This document shows, in pieces, positions 37,065 to 45,965 of a stretch of 64,000 nucleotides of DNA. The number at the start of each line of letters is the position of its first letter. The first letter of the stretch is position 1. The stretch comes from Acetobacteraceae bacterium (GTDB lineage Bacteria; Pseudomonadota; Alphaproteobacteria; Acetobacterales; Acetobacteraceae), in assembly GCA_031291725.1 (NCBI GenBank), contig JARLIM010000020.1:1-64000 (forward strand), given 5' to 3'. Below the pieces are notes generated by a model. That model was not told where the DNA came from and made no database searches. It saw only the letters and a list, made by a program, of their open reading frames with translations. Both the position numbers and the translations under genes were made by a program.

Positions 37065-37697
37065 TCAGAAAACCGCGCCGGCCGCGCGGGTGCCCGAGTC
37101 AGCCGGGCCGGTGAGCATCTCAAGCTGACCGCTGATCTGCCCGCCATCCTCCACCTGAAGCCTGCGGCAGCGCACGGTGCCGAGCAGCTTGCCCGTCGAG
37201 CGCACGATCAGGCTGCCACGCACGGTGATCACGCCATCGATGGTGCCGGCGATATCGGCATCCTCAACGTCGGCTTCCCCCTTGTAGAGACCGCCGGGGG
37301 CGATCGCGAGTTCGATCGTGGAAATCAGCGTGGTTTCCACCACACCCTCCACCACCAGCCGCTCGCATTCGCGCAGCGCCCCATCCAGGATCACCCCGCG
37401 CGCGACGATCATCGTGCGGCGTTCGACGTCCTTTTTGGCGGCAGTTGTGCTGCGCAGCGACGGCAGCGCCTGCGAGGCGGGCATAGAGGAACGCTGTGCA
37501 GCGGCAGCAGCGGCAACGGGAGTTGTCATGGCGGGATCTTTCGATGCGGCGGCCCGGCCGCGCTCTGCCTCGGCAGCAGTCTGAGACACAGAGTTGGCGA
37601 ACAACTGTGAGGACAAAGCGTCGTTCTCCTGCTGCGGCATGGAGCCGGAAGCTTCAACGGATGCGGGGGCTGGTTCAGGCTTGCGGCGGCGGAACAC
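37065..37697 (-). CDS. Bactofilin (polymer-forming cytoskeletal protein)
   Basis: About 210 aa. A low-complexity N-terminal half (Ala/Ser/Gln-rich) leads to a bactofilin beta-helix (about residues 95-190) with MIVARGVILDGALRECERLV, GGLYKGEADVEDADIAGTID and GSLIVRSTGKLLGTVRCRRL repeats. Bactofilins self-assemble into membrane-associated filaments. I chose GTG 37697 (GGAG five bases upstream); TTG 37727, GTG 37703 and ATG 37640 are alternatives. Follows the EI24 gene by 36 bp. Confidence 0.85.
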   Translation of the reverse strand: MFRRRKPEPAPASVEASGSMPQQENDALSSQLFANSVSQTAAEAERGRAAASKDPAMTTPVAAAAAAQRSSMPASQALPSLRSTTAAKKDVERRTMIVARGVILDGALRECERLVVEGVVETTLISTIELAIAPGGLYKGEADVEDADIAGTIDGVITVRGSLIVRSTGKLLGTVRCRRLQVEDGGQISGQLEMLTGPADSGTRAAGAVF

Positions 37698-37733
37698 GGT
37701 CACTCCGTCTGGCTGAAATATGTTCAAAAGGGC

Positions 37734-38447
37734 TTACACGACGGGAGGAGTCATCACAACACGAACCTGCGACCCGCTGTGCAGCACATGCACCATCGCA
37801 GCCACGCCGAGGATGGGGGCAAACAGGTTGAGCAGCGGCACCAAGCCTGCCGCGACGATCGTTGCACCGAGCAGCATCACCTCCGTCCGGCGCTGGCGAT
37901 AGACCAACACCGCATGCGCGCGATCCATCCGCCGCATCGCCACCGGCACGAACAAGCCGCGCCCTACCGCCCAGGACGAGACAATCCAGCCCAGCGCCAG
38001 CCCGGTCACATGCGGCGGGATCACCGTCACCACGCCCGCCACCGCCTGCAACAGCAACACCCGCCCCCCCAACAGCACCGCGTCCGTCACCTGCGCCGCG
38101 ATGGGCGCGGGGGCGGCATAGGGCAGAGATGGGTAATAGCGGCGCTCCACCGCATCGGCGATCCGGTCGGAAAACAGGCTGGCAATCGCGGTGGAAACCG
38201 GCACAAACAGCCACACAGACAGCAAGGTGGTGCTGAAAAACCCCACCAATGCCGCCGCCCAGCCCACCGCCTCGGCATGCTGCATGAATGAGGCCAACCA
38301 CAGGGCTATGCCGGCATGCAAACTCAGCGAAACTGTCATTGACAGCACGGCAAAGCCTATCACCGACCACACCACGCTGCGCAGCACCGCCCCGAAGAAG
38401 GCCGGATCGGGCAATTGTGCGATCGCACGCAAGGCGGGAAAAATCAT
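37734..38447 (-). CDS. EI24-domain (CysZ-like) membrane protein
   Basis: 237-aa protein with about five to six hydrophobic segments, including VVWSVIGFAVLSMTVSLSL and VGWAAALVGFFSTTLLSVWL, and the EI24/CysZ pattern VPVSTAIASLFSDRIADAVE. The family includes a sulfate transporter (CysZ), but no cysteine-synthesis gene is near, so transport of sulfate is not implied. ATG 38447. Co-directional with the bactofilin gene. Confidence 0.83.
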   Translation of the reverse strand: MIFPALRAIAQLPDPAFFGAVLRSVVWSVIGFAVLSMTVSLSLHAGIALWLASFMQHAEAVGWAAALVGFFSTTLLSVWLFVPVSTAIASLFSDRIADAVERRYYPSLPYAAPAPIAAQVTDAVLLGGRVLLLQAVAGVVTVIPPHVTGLALGWIVSSWAVGRGLFVPVAMRRMDRAHAVLVYRQRRTEVMLLGATIVAAGLVPLLNLFAPILGVAAMVHVLHSGSQVRVVMTPPVV

Positions 38448-38520
38448 AGCGGGATTCTCCGAGGTTGCCGCGAGAAGAACGCGGTGATAGGCGAAACTGT
38501 CTTACCGGAGAATTCGCGCA

Positions 38521-39513
38521 ATGTCCGCATCCCACCCCCGTTTCGACATTCTCGGCATCGGCAACGCCATCGTGGATGTGGTGGCGCCCGTTGAAGAAAG
38601 TTTCATCACCCATCACGACCTCCGCAAAGGCGCGATGACCTTGATTGATGCCGACAGTGCCGAGCGCCTTTATGCGGCGATGCCTCCCGGCATCGAGAGC
38701 AGCGGCGGGTCGGTGGCCAATAGCTGCGCCGTCGCCGCCCAGCTGGGGGCGCGCGTGGCCTATATCGGCAAGGTCGCCGATGACCAGCTCGGCAACGTCT
38801 TCCGGCATGACATCAAGGCCGCAGGCGTGCATTTCCCCACGCCGCCGCTGCTGGGCGGGGCCCCGACGGCACGCTGCCTGATCTCGGTCACGCCCGACGG
38901 TCAACGCACGATGAACACCTTCCTCGGCGCCTGCGTCGAGCTTGGCCCGGATGCCATCGACGCTGCGCTGGTGGCGGATTGCGCGATCACCTATCTGGAA
39001 GGCTATCTGTTCGACCCGCCACACGCCCAGGCCGCCTTCCTGCGTGCCGCTGAACTGGCGCACAAGGCAGGCCGCCGCGTGGCGCTGTCCTTGTCGGACG
39101 CCTTCTGCGTGCACCGCCATCGTGAGGCGTTCCGGGCGCTGGTGCGTGACCATGTGGATATTCTCTTCGCCAACGAAACCGAGATCACCGCTCTCTACGA
39201 ATCCAACAACTGGATGGACGCCGCCGATCACGTCGCGCGCGACGTCGGCATTGCCGCCCTCACGCTTGGGGCCGATGGCAGCATGATCATCGAGGGCTAC
39301 ACCCGCATCAGCGTGCCCGCACACGCCACCACGGTTGTGGACACCACCGGTGCCGGTGACGCTTTCGCCGCCGGTTTCCTCGCCGCCCATACCGCCCATC
39401 GCCGCCTGTCCGAATCGGCAGCCTTGGGCAGTCTGGCCGCCGCCTACGCCATCGCCCAATACGGCGCGCGACCGCCGGTGGAACGGCTGCGGCGGTTGAT
39501 TACGGGGCTTTGA
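38521..39513 (+). CDS. Adenosine kinase (PfkB family)
   Basis: 330-aa ribokinase-fold kinase that phosphorylates adenosine to AMP. N-terminal DILGIGNAIVDVVAPVEESF and the glycine motif SSGGSVANSCAVAAQLG are characteristic of the alphaproteobacterial adenosine kinase branch. The C-terminal signature is VVDTTGAGDAFAAGFLAAHT. Starts divergently from EI24, 73 bp away. Confidence 0.92.
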   Translation: MSASHPRFDILGIGNAIVDVVAPVEESFITHHDLRKGAMTLIDADSAERLYAAMPPGIESSGGSVANSCAVAAQLGARVAYIGKVADDQLGNVFRHDIKAAGVHFPTPPLLGGAPTARCLISVTPDGQRTMNTFLGACVELGPDAIDAALVADCAITYLEGYLFDPPHAQAAFLRAAELAHKAGRRVALSLSDAFCVHRHREAFRALVRDHVDILFANETEITALYESNNWMDAADHVARDVGIAALTLGADGSMIIEGYTRISVPAHATTVVDTTGAGDAFAAGFLAAHTAHRRLSESAALGSLAAAYAIAQYGARPPVERLRRLITGL

Positions 39514-39663
39514 GAGTTCTGCGCGCGTCTGGTGTGCATGAGCGGCGGCGATAAACGCTCGCCTGATTGCCGCTGATCCGCTATCGGTGCGCCGCAACAT
39601 GAAGCCACCGCGCCGGACACCCTGTCCTGCGCGGTTTTTGCCGCGCAAAGCTCAGGTGCCCAG

Positions 39664-41487
39664 ATGGATATCCGCAACATCGCCATTATCGCTCACGTCG
39701 ATCATGGCAAGACGACCCTCGTTGACCAGCTGCTCAAACAGTCCGGCACGTTCAAGGACCATCAACAGGTGGCCGAGCGCGCGATGGATCGCAACGATCT
39801 CGAAAAAGAGCGCGGCATCACCATTCTGGCGAAATGCACGTCGGTGGTCTGGAAAGACACCCGCCTGAACATCGTCGATACCCCAGGCCACGCCGATTTC
39901 GGCGGCGAAGTCGAGCGCATCCTGGGCATGGTCGATTGCGCCATCCTGCTGGTCGATGCTGCCGAAGGCGTGTTGCCGCAAACCAAATTCGTCGTCGGCA
40001 AGGCGCTGCAGCGCGGCCTGAAGCCGATCGTGGTGATCAACAAGATCGACCGCCAAGATGCGCGCGCCGACGAAGTGCACAACGAAATCTTCGACCTTTT
40101 CGCCTCGCTCGACGCGACCGACGAGCAGCTCGACTTCCCCACCCTGTTCGCCTCGGGCCGTCAGGGCTGGGCCGTCGCCTCGCTGGATGACGAGCGCAAG
40201 GATCTGTCGCCGATGTTCGATCTGGTGATGACCCATGTCGCACCGCCGACCTTCGACTACGAAGCGCCCTTCGCGATGAACGCCTCCATTCTCGACTACG
40301 ACAACTTCCTCGGCCGCGTGCTGACCGGGCGTATCGAGCAGGGCCGCGCCAAGATCAACATGCCGTTGAAGGTGCTGCGCGAGGATGGTTCGGTGGTGGA
40401 AACCGGTCGTCTGACCAAGCTGATGAGCTTCCGCGGCCTGGAGCGCGTGCCGGTCGATGAAGCCGTCGCCGGTGACATCATCGCCATTGCCGGCCTGTCC
40501 GAGAGCACCATTCCGCACACGATCTGCTCGCCGGAAGTCAACACGCCGCTGCCGTCGATCCCGGTTGATCCGCCGACCCTGGCGATGACCTTCCGCGTCA
40601 ACGATGGCCCGCTGGGCGGCCGCGAGGGCAAGAAGGTCACGTCGCGTCAGATCCGTGACCGTCTGCTGCGCGAAACCGAAGGCAACGTCGCCATCAAGGT
40701 GACGGAATCCAACGAAGCCGACGCCTTCGAAGTCGCCGGTCGTGGCGAACTTCAGCTGGGCGTGCTGATCGAGACGATGCGCCGCGAAGGCTTCGAGCTC
40801 ACCATCGGCCGCCCGCGCGTGCTGACGCAGCAGAATGCGGAAACCGGCGAAAAAGAAGAGCCGATGGAAGACGTCCTGGTCGATGTGGACGAGCCGTATT
40901 CGGGCGTGGTGGTGGAAAAGATCAGCCGCCGCAAGGGCATGCTGCAAGACATGCGCCCGTCCGGCGGTGGCAAGGTGCGTCTGACCTTCCGCATGCCATC
41001 GCGCGGCCTGATCGGCTATCATGGCGAGTTCCTCACCGACACCCGTGGCACCGGCATCATGAACCGCCTGTTCGTCGGCTACGACACCTGGGCCGGCACG
41101 ATGGAAGGCCGCCGCAACGGCTCGCTGATCTCGAATTCCGACGGCGAGGCGGTGCTGTATTCGCTGTTCTCGCTGCAGGAACGCGGCACGCTGTTCGTCA
41201 ATCCCGGTGAGAAAATCTACATCGGCATGATCCTGGGCGAGCATTCGCGCGAGAACGATCTGGATGTGAACGCGGTCCGTGAAAAGAAGCTCACCAACAT
41301 CCGCGCCGCTGGCAAGGATGAGGCGCTGCTGCTGATCCCGCCCCGTCGCATGAGCCTGGAACAGGCGCTGGCCTATATCGAAGACGACGAGCTGGTTGAA
41401 GTCACGCCGGGTGCGGTGCGCCTGCGCAAGCGTTACCTCGACCCGCATGAACGTAAGAAGAGCGAGCGTTCCAGCTCGGCGGCCTAA
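39664..41487 (+). CDS. typA: Ribosome-binding GTPase TypA/BipA
   Basis: 607-aa translational GTPase helping 50S assembly and growth under stress. G1 AHVDHGKT at residues 10-17, G2/G3 in KERGITIL and VDTPGHADFGGEVER, G4 NKIDRQDAR, then EF-G-like domains III and V and the C-terminal BipA domain (PSRGLIGYHGEFLTDTRGTG). A 150-bp leader separates it from the adenosine kinase gene; nothing else is visible there. Confidence 0.98.
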   Translation: MDIRNIAIIAHVDHGKTTLVDQLLKQSGTFKDHQQVAERAMDRNDLEKERGITILAKCTSVVWKDTRLNIVDTPGHADFGGEVERILGMVDCAILLVDAAEGVLPQTKFVVGKALQRGLKPIVVINKIDRQDARADEVHNEIFDLFASLDATDEQLDFPTLFASGRQGWAVASLDDERKDLSPMFDLVMTHVAPPTFDYEAPFAMNASILDYDNFLGRVLTGRIEQGRAKINMPLKVLREDGSVVETGRLTKLMSFRGLERVPVDEAVAGDIIAIAGLSESTIPHTICSPEVNTPLPSIPVDPPTLAMTFRVNDGPLGGREGKKVTSRQIRDRLLRETEGNVAIKVTESNEADAFEVAGRGELQLGVLIETMRREGFELTIGRPRVLTQQNAETGEKEEPMEDVLVDVDEPYSGVVVEKISRRKGMLQDMRPSGGGKVRLTFRMPSRGLIGYHGEFLTDTRGTGIMNRLFVGYDTWAGTMEGRRNGSLISNSDGEAVLYSLFSLQERGTLFVNPGEKIYIGMILGEHSRENDLDVNAVREKKLTNIRAAGKDEALLLIPPRRMSLEQALAYIEDDELVEVTPGAVRLRKRYLDPHERKKSERSSSAA

Positions 41488-41507
41488 ATTTCTTCTCGCC
41501 GTCATCA

Positions 41508-41569
41508 CGGACAAAGCGCAGCAACCCAGGAGTCACCCACGTGATTCCTGGGTTGCTGCGCTTTGTCCG
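41508..41569. repeat. Long perfect hairpin downstream of typA
   Basis: Two perfectly complementary 24-bp arms (41508-41531 and 41546-41569) are separated by 14 nt that pair a further 4 bp after one mismatch, leaving a 4-nt loop. The arm CGGACAAAGCGCAGCAACCC preceded by GTCATCA resembles the widespread alphaproteobacterial CGTCATCCCGGACAAGCG palindromic repeat. There is no U-tract. It may act as typA terminator or be a REP/MITE-type element. Confidence 0.85.
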
Positions 41570-41613
41570 CTATAACCGGCACATCGGAACTGCGTCTTGC
41601 TGGGGGAGATCGC

Positions 41614-42441
41614 ATGGGCAAGCTGGTCTGGATCGCGTCCTACCCGAAATCCGGCAACACCTGGGTTCGGGCGTTCCTGCATAATTACATCCGCCAGTCC
41701 GACACTCCCTGTGACATCAACAAGCTCACCGATCTGACCGTCTCTGATGTCAATGCCGGGCATTATCAACGCTACGACAAACGCCCGGCCTCACAATTCA
41801 GCATCGCCGACGTCCAACTTATGCGTCCGCTGGTGCATCGCGATCTGATGGACGTCGACCGCACCTTGGTTTTCGTGAAAACCCACAACGCCCTGTGCGC
41901 GGTGGCCGGCGTGCCGCTGATCACGCCAGAGGTGACGGCGGGGGCAATCTACATCGTGCGCGACCCCCGCGACGTGGCGGTGTCTTACAGTGCGCATCTC
42001 GGCAGGCCGCTCGACGAGGTGATCGCCCTGATGGCCAATCCCCATGCCGCCACCGGCGGCACCGACACCGCGATCTATGAGCTGCTCAGCACATGGTCCG
42101 AGCATGTCGGGTCGTGGACCGATCAGCCAGACCCGCGCGTGCATGTGATTGTCTATGAAGAGATGCTCGCCGCCCCCGAGGCGGTGTTTCGGCCGCTGAT
42201 CACCTGGCTGTCCAGCACACCGCCACGCGATCGGCTGGCGCGCGCCATCCGCTTCAGCGCGTTCGACGAATTGCGCAACCAAGAACGCAACAAGGGCTTT
42301 GTTGAGCGGGTCGCCGAATCCACCGCACCGTTCTTCGGCACAGGCCGCGCCGGTGGCTGGCGCGACGTGCTCAGCCGAGCGCAACAAGCACGCATTGAGC
42401 GCGACCACGCGGCGGTGATGCGGCGCTTCGGATATCTGTAA
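41614..42441 (+). CDS. Sulfotransferase-domain protein
   Basis: 275-aa PAPS-dependent sulfotransferase. The 5'-phosphosulfate loop is YPKSGNTWVRAFL (PKSGNTW at 11-17) and the 3'-phosphate motif is IYIVRDPRDVAVSY; the C-terminal RNQERNKGFVERV region resembles the RKGxxGDWK type only loosely. Acceptor unknown (polysaccharide, lipid or small molecule). GGGGGAG precedes ATG 41614; upstream start at 41563 would begin inside the hairpin. Confidence 0.88.
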   Translation: MGKLVWIASYPKSGNTWVRAFLHNYIRQSDTPCDINKLTDLTVSDVNAGHYQRYDKRPASQFSIADVQLMRPLVHRDLMDVDRTLVFVKTHNALCAVAGVPLITPEVTAGAIYIVRDPRDVAVSYSAHLGRPLDEVIALMANPHAATGGTDTAIYELLSTWSEHVGSWTDQPDPRVHVIVYEEMLAAPEAVFRPLITWLSSTPPRDRLARAIRFSAFDELRNQERNKGFVERVAESTAPFFGTGRAGGWRDVLSRAQQARIERDHAAVMRRFGYL

Positions 42442-42562
42442 ACGGCAGCGCCGGTGTGTTTCACATCTGCCACCTCCATCCAATTCACGCCCGCCCCTTG
42501 GCAATCGCCCCCACACGCGCAACTCTATGTGCAACACATCATTTGCCTTGGGGGGTATCGCC

Positions 42563-44893
42563 ATGACCAAGTTCGGTCTCGCACAGCCGGTTCGTCGCGT
42601 GGAAGACCCGCGCCTGCTCAAGGGCGCAGGCTCGTACACCGATGACATGTCGCTGCCCGGCCAGCTTATCGGCGTGGTGCTGCGCAGCCCGCATGCCGCC
42701 GCCCGCATCGTCTCCATCGACACCGATGCGGCCAAGAGCGTGCCCGGTGTGCACGGCGTCTACACCATTGCCGATCTTGACGCGGACGGCATTGGCGGTC
42801 TGCCCTGTGCCGCTCTGGTGAAGAACAAGGACGGATCGGATTGCGCCAATCCCGGCCATCCCGTGCTTGCCCGTGGTTTCGTGCGCCATACCGGCGATCC
42901 GGTGGCCTTCATCGTGGCGGACAGCACCGCCATTGCGCGCGATGCGGCGGAGTTGATTGTCATCGATTACGACACCCTGCCCGCCTCCACCGACCTCGCG
43001 GCGGGCCTTGATGCCGGGGCCGCGTTGGTCTGGCCGGAATTGGGCAGCAATCAGGTGTTCGACTGGGAGATCGGCCAGAAGGACAAAACCGAGGAACTCT
43101 TCGCCCAGGCAGCCCATGTCACCCGGCTGACGATCGTCAACAACCGCATCGTCGTCGCCTCCATGGAGGCGCGGGCCGCACTGGCGCAGTTCGAAGGCGG
43201 GCGCTTCACCCTGCGCACCAACACACAGGGCGGCTGGCTGCTGAAGAACATCCTGGGCGATGCCGTCTTCAAGATGGACAAGGAAGCCTTCCGCATCATC
43301 ACCCCCGATGTCGGCGGCGGCTTCGGCATGAAGCTGTTCGTCTATGCCGAGCATGTGCTGTGCTGCTACGCGGCGCGTAAATTGGGCCGCCCGGTGAAAT
43401 GGGCCTCCGAGCGCGCAGAAGCCTTCCTGTCCGACACGCATGGCCGCGACAACATCACGCTGGGCGAGTTGGCGATGGACACGAATGGCCGCTTCCTCGC
43501 GCTGCGCACCCGCAACGTGGCCAATATGGGCGCCTATCTGTCCACCTTCGCGCCCTACATCCCCACCGGGGCCGGCACCGGGGTGCTGGCCAGCGTCTAT
43601 GGCTTTCAGGCGATCTACGCCAACGTGATCGGCGTGTTCACCAACACCGTGCCCGTCGATGCCTATCGCGGTGCCGGGCGGCCGGAGAGCAACTATCTCG
43701 TCGAACGCCTGATTGACGCCGCAGCACGGGAAATCGGCGTGGATCGCGTCGAGCTGCGCCGCCGCAACATGGTCAAGCCCGAGGCGATGCCGCATAAAAC
43801 GCCGGTCGGCAAACTCTACGATTCAGGCGATTTCAGCATCGTGCTCGATGCGGCCCTGGCGAAGATGGACTGGGCAGGCTTCGAATCCCGCCGCGCCGAG
43901 GCCGCCAGCCGTGGCAAGCGCCGGGGCATTGGTCTGGCCTATTACCTGGAAGCCACTGGTGGGGCTCCCACCGAACGCGCGGAAATCCGCTTTGCCGAGG
44001 ATGGCTATGTCGATGTCTATGTCGGCACGCAATCCACCGGCCAGGGCCATGAGACGGCCTATGTGCAACTCACCGTCGATCAGCTCGGCGTCGATGGCGA
44101 TCGCGTGCGCATCCACCAGGGGGACACCGACACCATCCCGACCGGCGGCGGCACCGGCGGTGCGCGCAGCCTGTATTCGGAGGGTCAGGCCATTCTGGCC
44201 ACCGCCGCCACGGTGATCGAAAAGGGACGCGAGGCGGCGTCGGACGTGTTGGAGGCGGCCAAGGCGGATATCGTCTTCGAAGGCGGCACATTCTCCATCG
44301 TCGGCACGGATCGCGGCATCGACATCGTCGCACTCGCCGTGGGCCAGCGCGCGCGGGCGGCGAAGGGGGAAGATGTTGTCACCCTCGATGCCGCCGAGAT
44401 CGCCGAGATCAAAAGCCACACCTTCCCCAATGGCTGCCACATCGCCGAAGTGGAGGTCGATCCGGACACCGGAGAGATCGCGGTCAAGCGCTATGTGGTG
44501 ATGGACGATGTGGGGCGCGCGGTGAATCCGATGATCGTGCGCGGTCAGGTGCATGGCGGTGTGGCGCAGGGTCTGGGTCAGGCATTGCTGGAACGGACGC
44601 ATTACGATGCCGATAGCGGCCAGCTCCTCGCCGGCTCCTTCATGGACTACGCCCTGCCGCGCGCCGATGATTTCCCGGATATCGAGGTCGATTTCGTCGA
44701 AGTGCCTTGCCTGTCCAACCCGCTCGGGGTGAAGGGCGCCGGTGAGGCCGGGGCGGTGGGCAGCCCGCCGGCATTGATCAACGCCGTGGTGGACGCATTG
44801 GCCCCGCTCGGCGTGACCCATGTGGACATGCCCGCGACGTCGGAAAGCGTGTGGCAGGCTTTGGCAAAGGCGGCTGAGAGCCGTGATGATTGA
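42563..44893 (+). CDS. Molybdopterin-binding subunit of a xanthine dehydrogenase/CoxL-family enzyme
   Basis: 776-aa large (catalytic) subunit of a molybdenum hydroxylase. Two aldehyde-oxidase domains: RRVEDPRLLKGAGSYTDD, PDVGGGFGMKLFVYAE, VDAYRGAGRPESNYLVERL and the catalytic Glu in [17 protein letters not shown]. The AYRGAGRPE loop is not the AYxCSFR loop of true form I CO dehydrogenase, so the substrate is something else. No FAD or 2Fe-2S subunit gene is adjacent. ATG 42563 with GGGGGT upstream. Confidence 0.9.
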   Translation: MTKFGLAQPVRRVEDPRLLKGAGSYTDDMSLPGQLIGVVLRSPHAAARIVSIDTDAAKSVPGVHGVYTIADLDADGIGGLPCAALVKNKDGSDCANPGHPVLARGFVRHTGDPVAFIVADSTAIARDAAELIVIDYDTLPASTDLAAGLDAGAALVWPELGSNQVFDWEIGQKDKTEELFAQAAHVTRLTIVNNRIVVASMEARAALAQFEGGRFTLRTNTQGGWLLKNILGDAVFKMDKEAFRIITPDVGGGFGMKLFVYAEHVLCCYAARKLGRPVKWASERAEAFLSDTHGRDNITLGELAMDTNGRFLALRTRNVANMGAYLSTFAPYIPTGAGTGVLASVYGFQAIYANVIGVFTNTVPVDAYRGAGRPESNYLVERLIDAAAREIGVDRVELRRRNMVKPEAMPHKTPVGKLYDSGDFSIVLDAALAKMDWAGFESRRAEAASRGKRRGIGLAYYLEATGGAPTERAEIRFAEDGYVDVYVGTQSTGQGHETAYVQLTVDQLGVDGDRVRIHQGDTDTIPTGGGTGGARSLYSEGQAILATAATVIEKGREAASDVLEAAKADIVFEGGTFSIVGTDRGIDIVALAVGQRARAAKGEDVVTLDAAEIAEIKSHTFPNGCHIAEVEVDPDTGEIAVKRYVVMDDVGRAVNPMIVRGQVHGGVAQGLGQALLERTHYDADSGQLLAGSFMDYALPRADDFPDIEVDFVEVPCLSNPLGVKGAGEAGAVGSPPALINAVVDALAPLGVTHVDMPATSESVWQALAKAAESRDD

Positions 44894-44961
44894 GGGTTGA
44901 TTCCCAGCCACTCCCCCAACCCGTCATGGCGGCACGCAGTGCCGCAATCCATCCACACCAG

Positions 44962-45048
44962 CCCGTCATTGTGGCACGCAGTGCCGCAATCCATCGCCGG
45001 GCTTGGCGGCATCGCGATGGATGGCGGCCCTCCGCGCGCCATGACGGG
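44962..45048. repeat. 87-bp palindromic element, copy B
   Basis: Starts CCCGTCATTGTGGCACGCAG and ends GCGCGCCATGACGGG. Same length as copies A and C. Confidence 0.8.
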
Positions 45049-45079
45049 GGATGTGGGTTCGCCCCAGCCACTCCCCCAA

Positions 45080-45166
45080 ACCGTCATTGTGGCACGCAGT
45101 GCCGCAATCCATCGCGGGGGTGGGCGGCATCGCGATGGATGGCTGCGCTGCGCGCGCCATGACGGG
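45080..45166. repeat. 87-bp palindromic element, copy C
   Basis: Begins ACCGTCATTGTGGCACGCAG and ends GCGCGCCATGACGGG. Direct tandem neighbour of copy B; copy A at 32038 is its reverse complement with scattered changes. Confidence 0.8.
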
Positions 45167-45240
45167 GGATGTGGGTTCGCCCCAACCACTCCCCCAACCC
45201 GTCATGGCGGCATGGCATGCAGCCATGGCGGGGCATAAAT

Positions 45241-45960
45241 TTACGTCCGCGCCTGATCCATCAATTCCCGGAACCGGCGCACCACCACATCCAACCCGGT
45301 GAACACCGCCTCACCGATGATGAAATGGCCGATATTCAGCTCGACCACCTGCGGAATTGCCGACACGGGGGGCGTGTTCTCATAGGTCAGCCCATGCCCG
45401 GCATGCACTTCCAGCCCGAGCGAGGCGGCCAGGGCGGCGCCTGAGATCAACCGCTCCAGCTCCCCCGGCTTGCCCTCGGCATAGGCGCCGGTGTGCAGTT
45501 CAACGATGTTGGCCCCCGCCTCGGCGCTGGCGCGCAATTGCGCCGGATCGGGATCGACGAACAGCGAGACGCGAATGCCGGCATCGCGCAATTGACCCAC
45601 GAAGGGCCGCAGCGTGCCCAATTGTCCCGCCACATCCAGCCCGCCTTCCGTCGTCACCTCGGTGCGCTTCTCCGGCACCAGACAGCAGGCATGCGGGGCG
45701 GTGGCGAGCGCGATTCGCAGCATCTCCGGCGTGGCGGCCATCTCGAAATTCAACGGCTTGCTGATCGCAGCCTTCAACGCCGCCATGTCGGCATCACGAA
45801 TATGGCGGCGATCCTCGCGCAGATGCGCGGTGATGCCATCCGCCCCCGCTGCAATCGCCTGCAAGGCCGCGCGCACCGGTTCGGGGTAGGTGCCGCCACG
45901 CGCATTGCGCAGCGTGGCCACGTGGTCGATATTCACGCCAAGGCGTTGATAGGGCAACAT
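45241..45960 (-). CDS. pdxJ: Pyridoxine 5'-phosphate synthase
   Basis: 239-aa TIM-barrel enzyme joining 1-deoxyxylulose 5-phosphate with aminoacetone phosphate in the DXP-dependent vitamin B6 pathway. Motifs are [35 protein letters not shown] and ELHTGAYAE, and the C-terminal [13 protein letters not shown] 45960 with GGAG ten bases upstream is preferred over a TTG at 45969. It starts just after the pdxA stop. Confidence 0.96.
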   Translation of the reverse strand: MLPYQRLGVNIDHVATLRNARGGTYPEPVRAALQAIAAGADGITAHLREDRRHIRDADMAALKAAISKPLNFEMAATPEMLRIALATAPHACCLVPEKRTEVTTEGGLDVAGQLGTLRPFVGQLRDAGIRVSLFVDPDPAQLRASAEAGANIVELHTGAYAEGKPGELERLISGAALAASLGLEVHAGHGLTYENTPPVSAIPQVVELNIGHFIIGEAVFTGLDVVVRRFRELMDQART

Positions 45961-45965
45961 CTCAC

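Larger units (their letters stand above)
44894..45240. repeat. Array of palindromic repeat units between the Mo-hydroxylase and pdxJ genes
   Basis: No gene. Four units sharing CCGTCAT ends and the spacer words CCACTCCCCCAA and GGATGTGGGTTCGCCCCA: a truncated one at 44920-44961, full 87-bp copies at 44962-45048 and 45080-45166 (118-bp period), and a truncated one at 45198-45234. Each full unit can fold into a hairpin. Confidence 0.85.

Noticed and set aside
42563..44893. Form I carbon monoxide dehydrogenase (coxL)
   Set aside because: The active-site loop reads AYRGAGRPE, not the AYxCSFR signature, and coxM/coxS are missing.
44904..45234. Possible CRISPR array (regularly spaced repeats)
   Set aside because: The units are 87 bp, palindromic, with a 118-bp period, and the spacers are themselves repeated. 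There are only four units, two truncated, and no cas genes.
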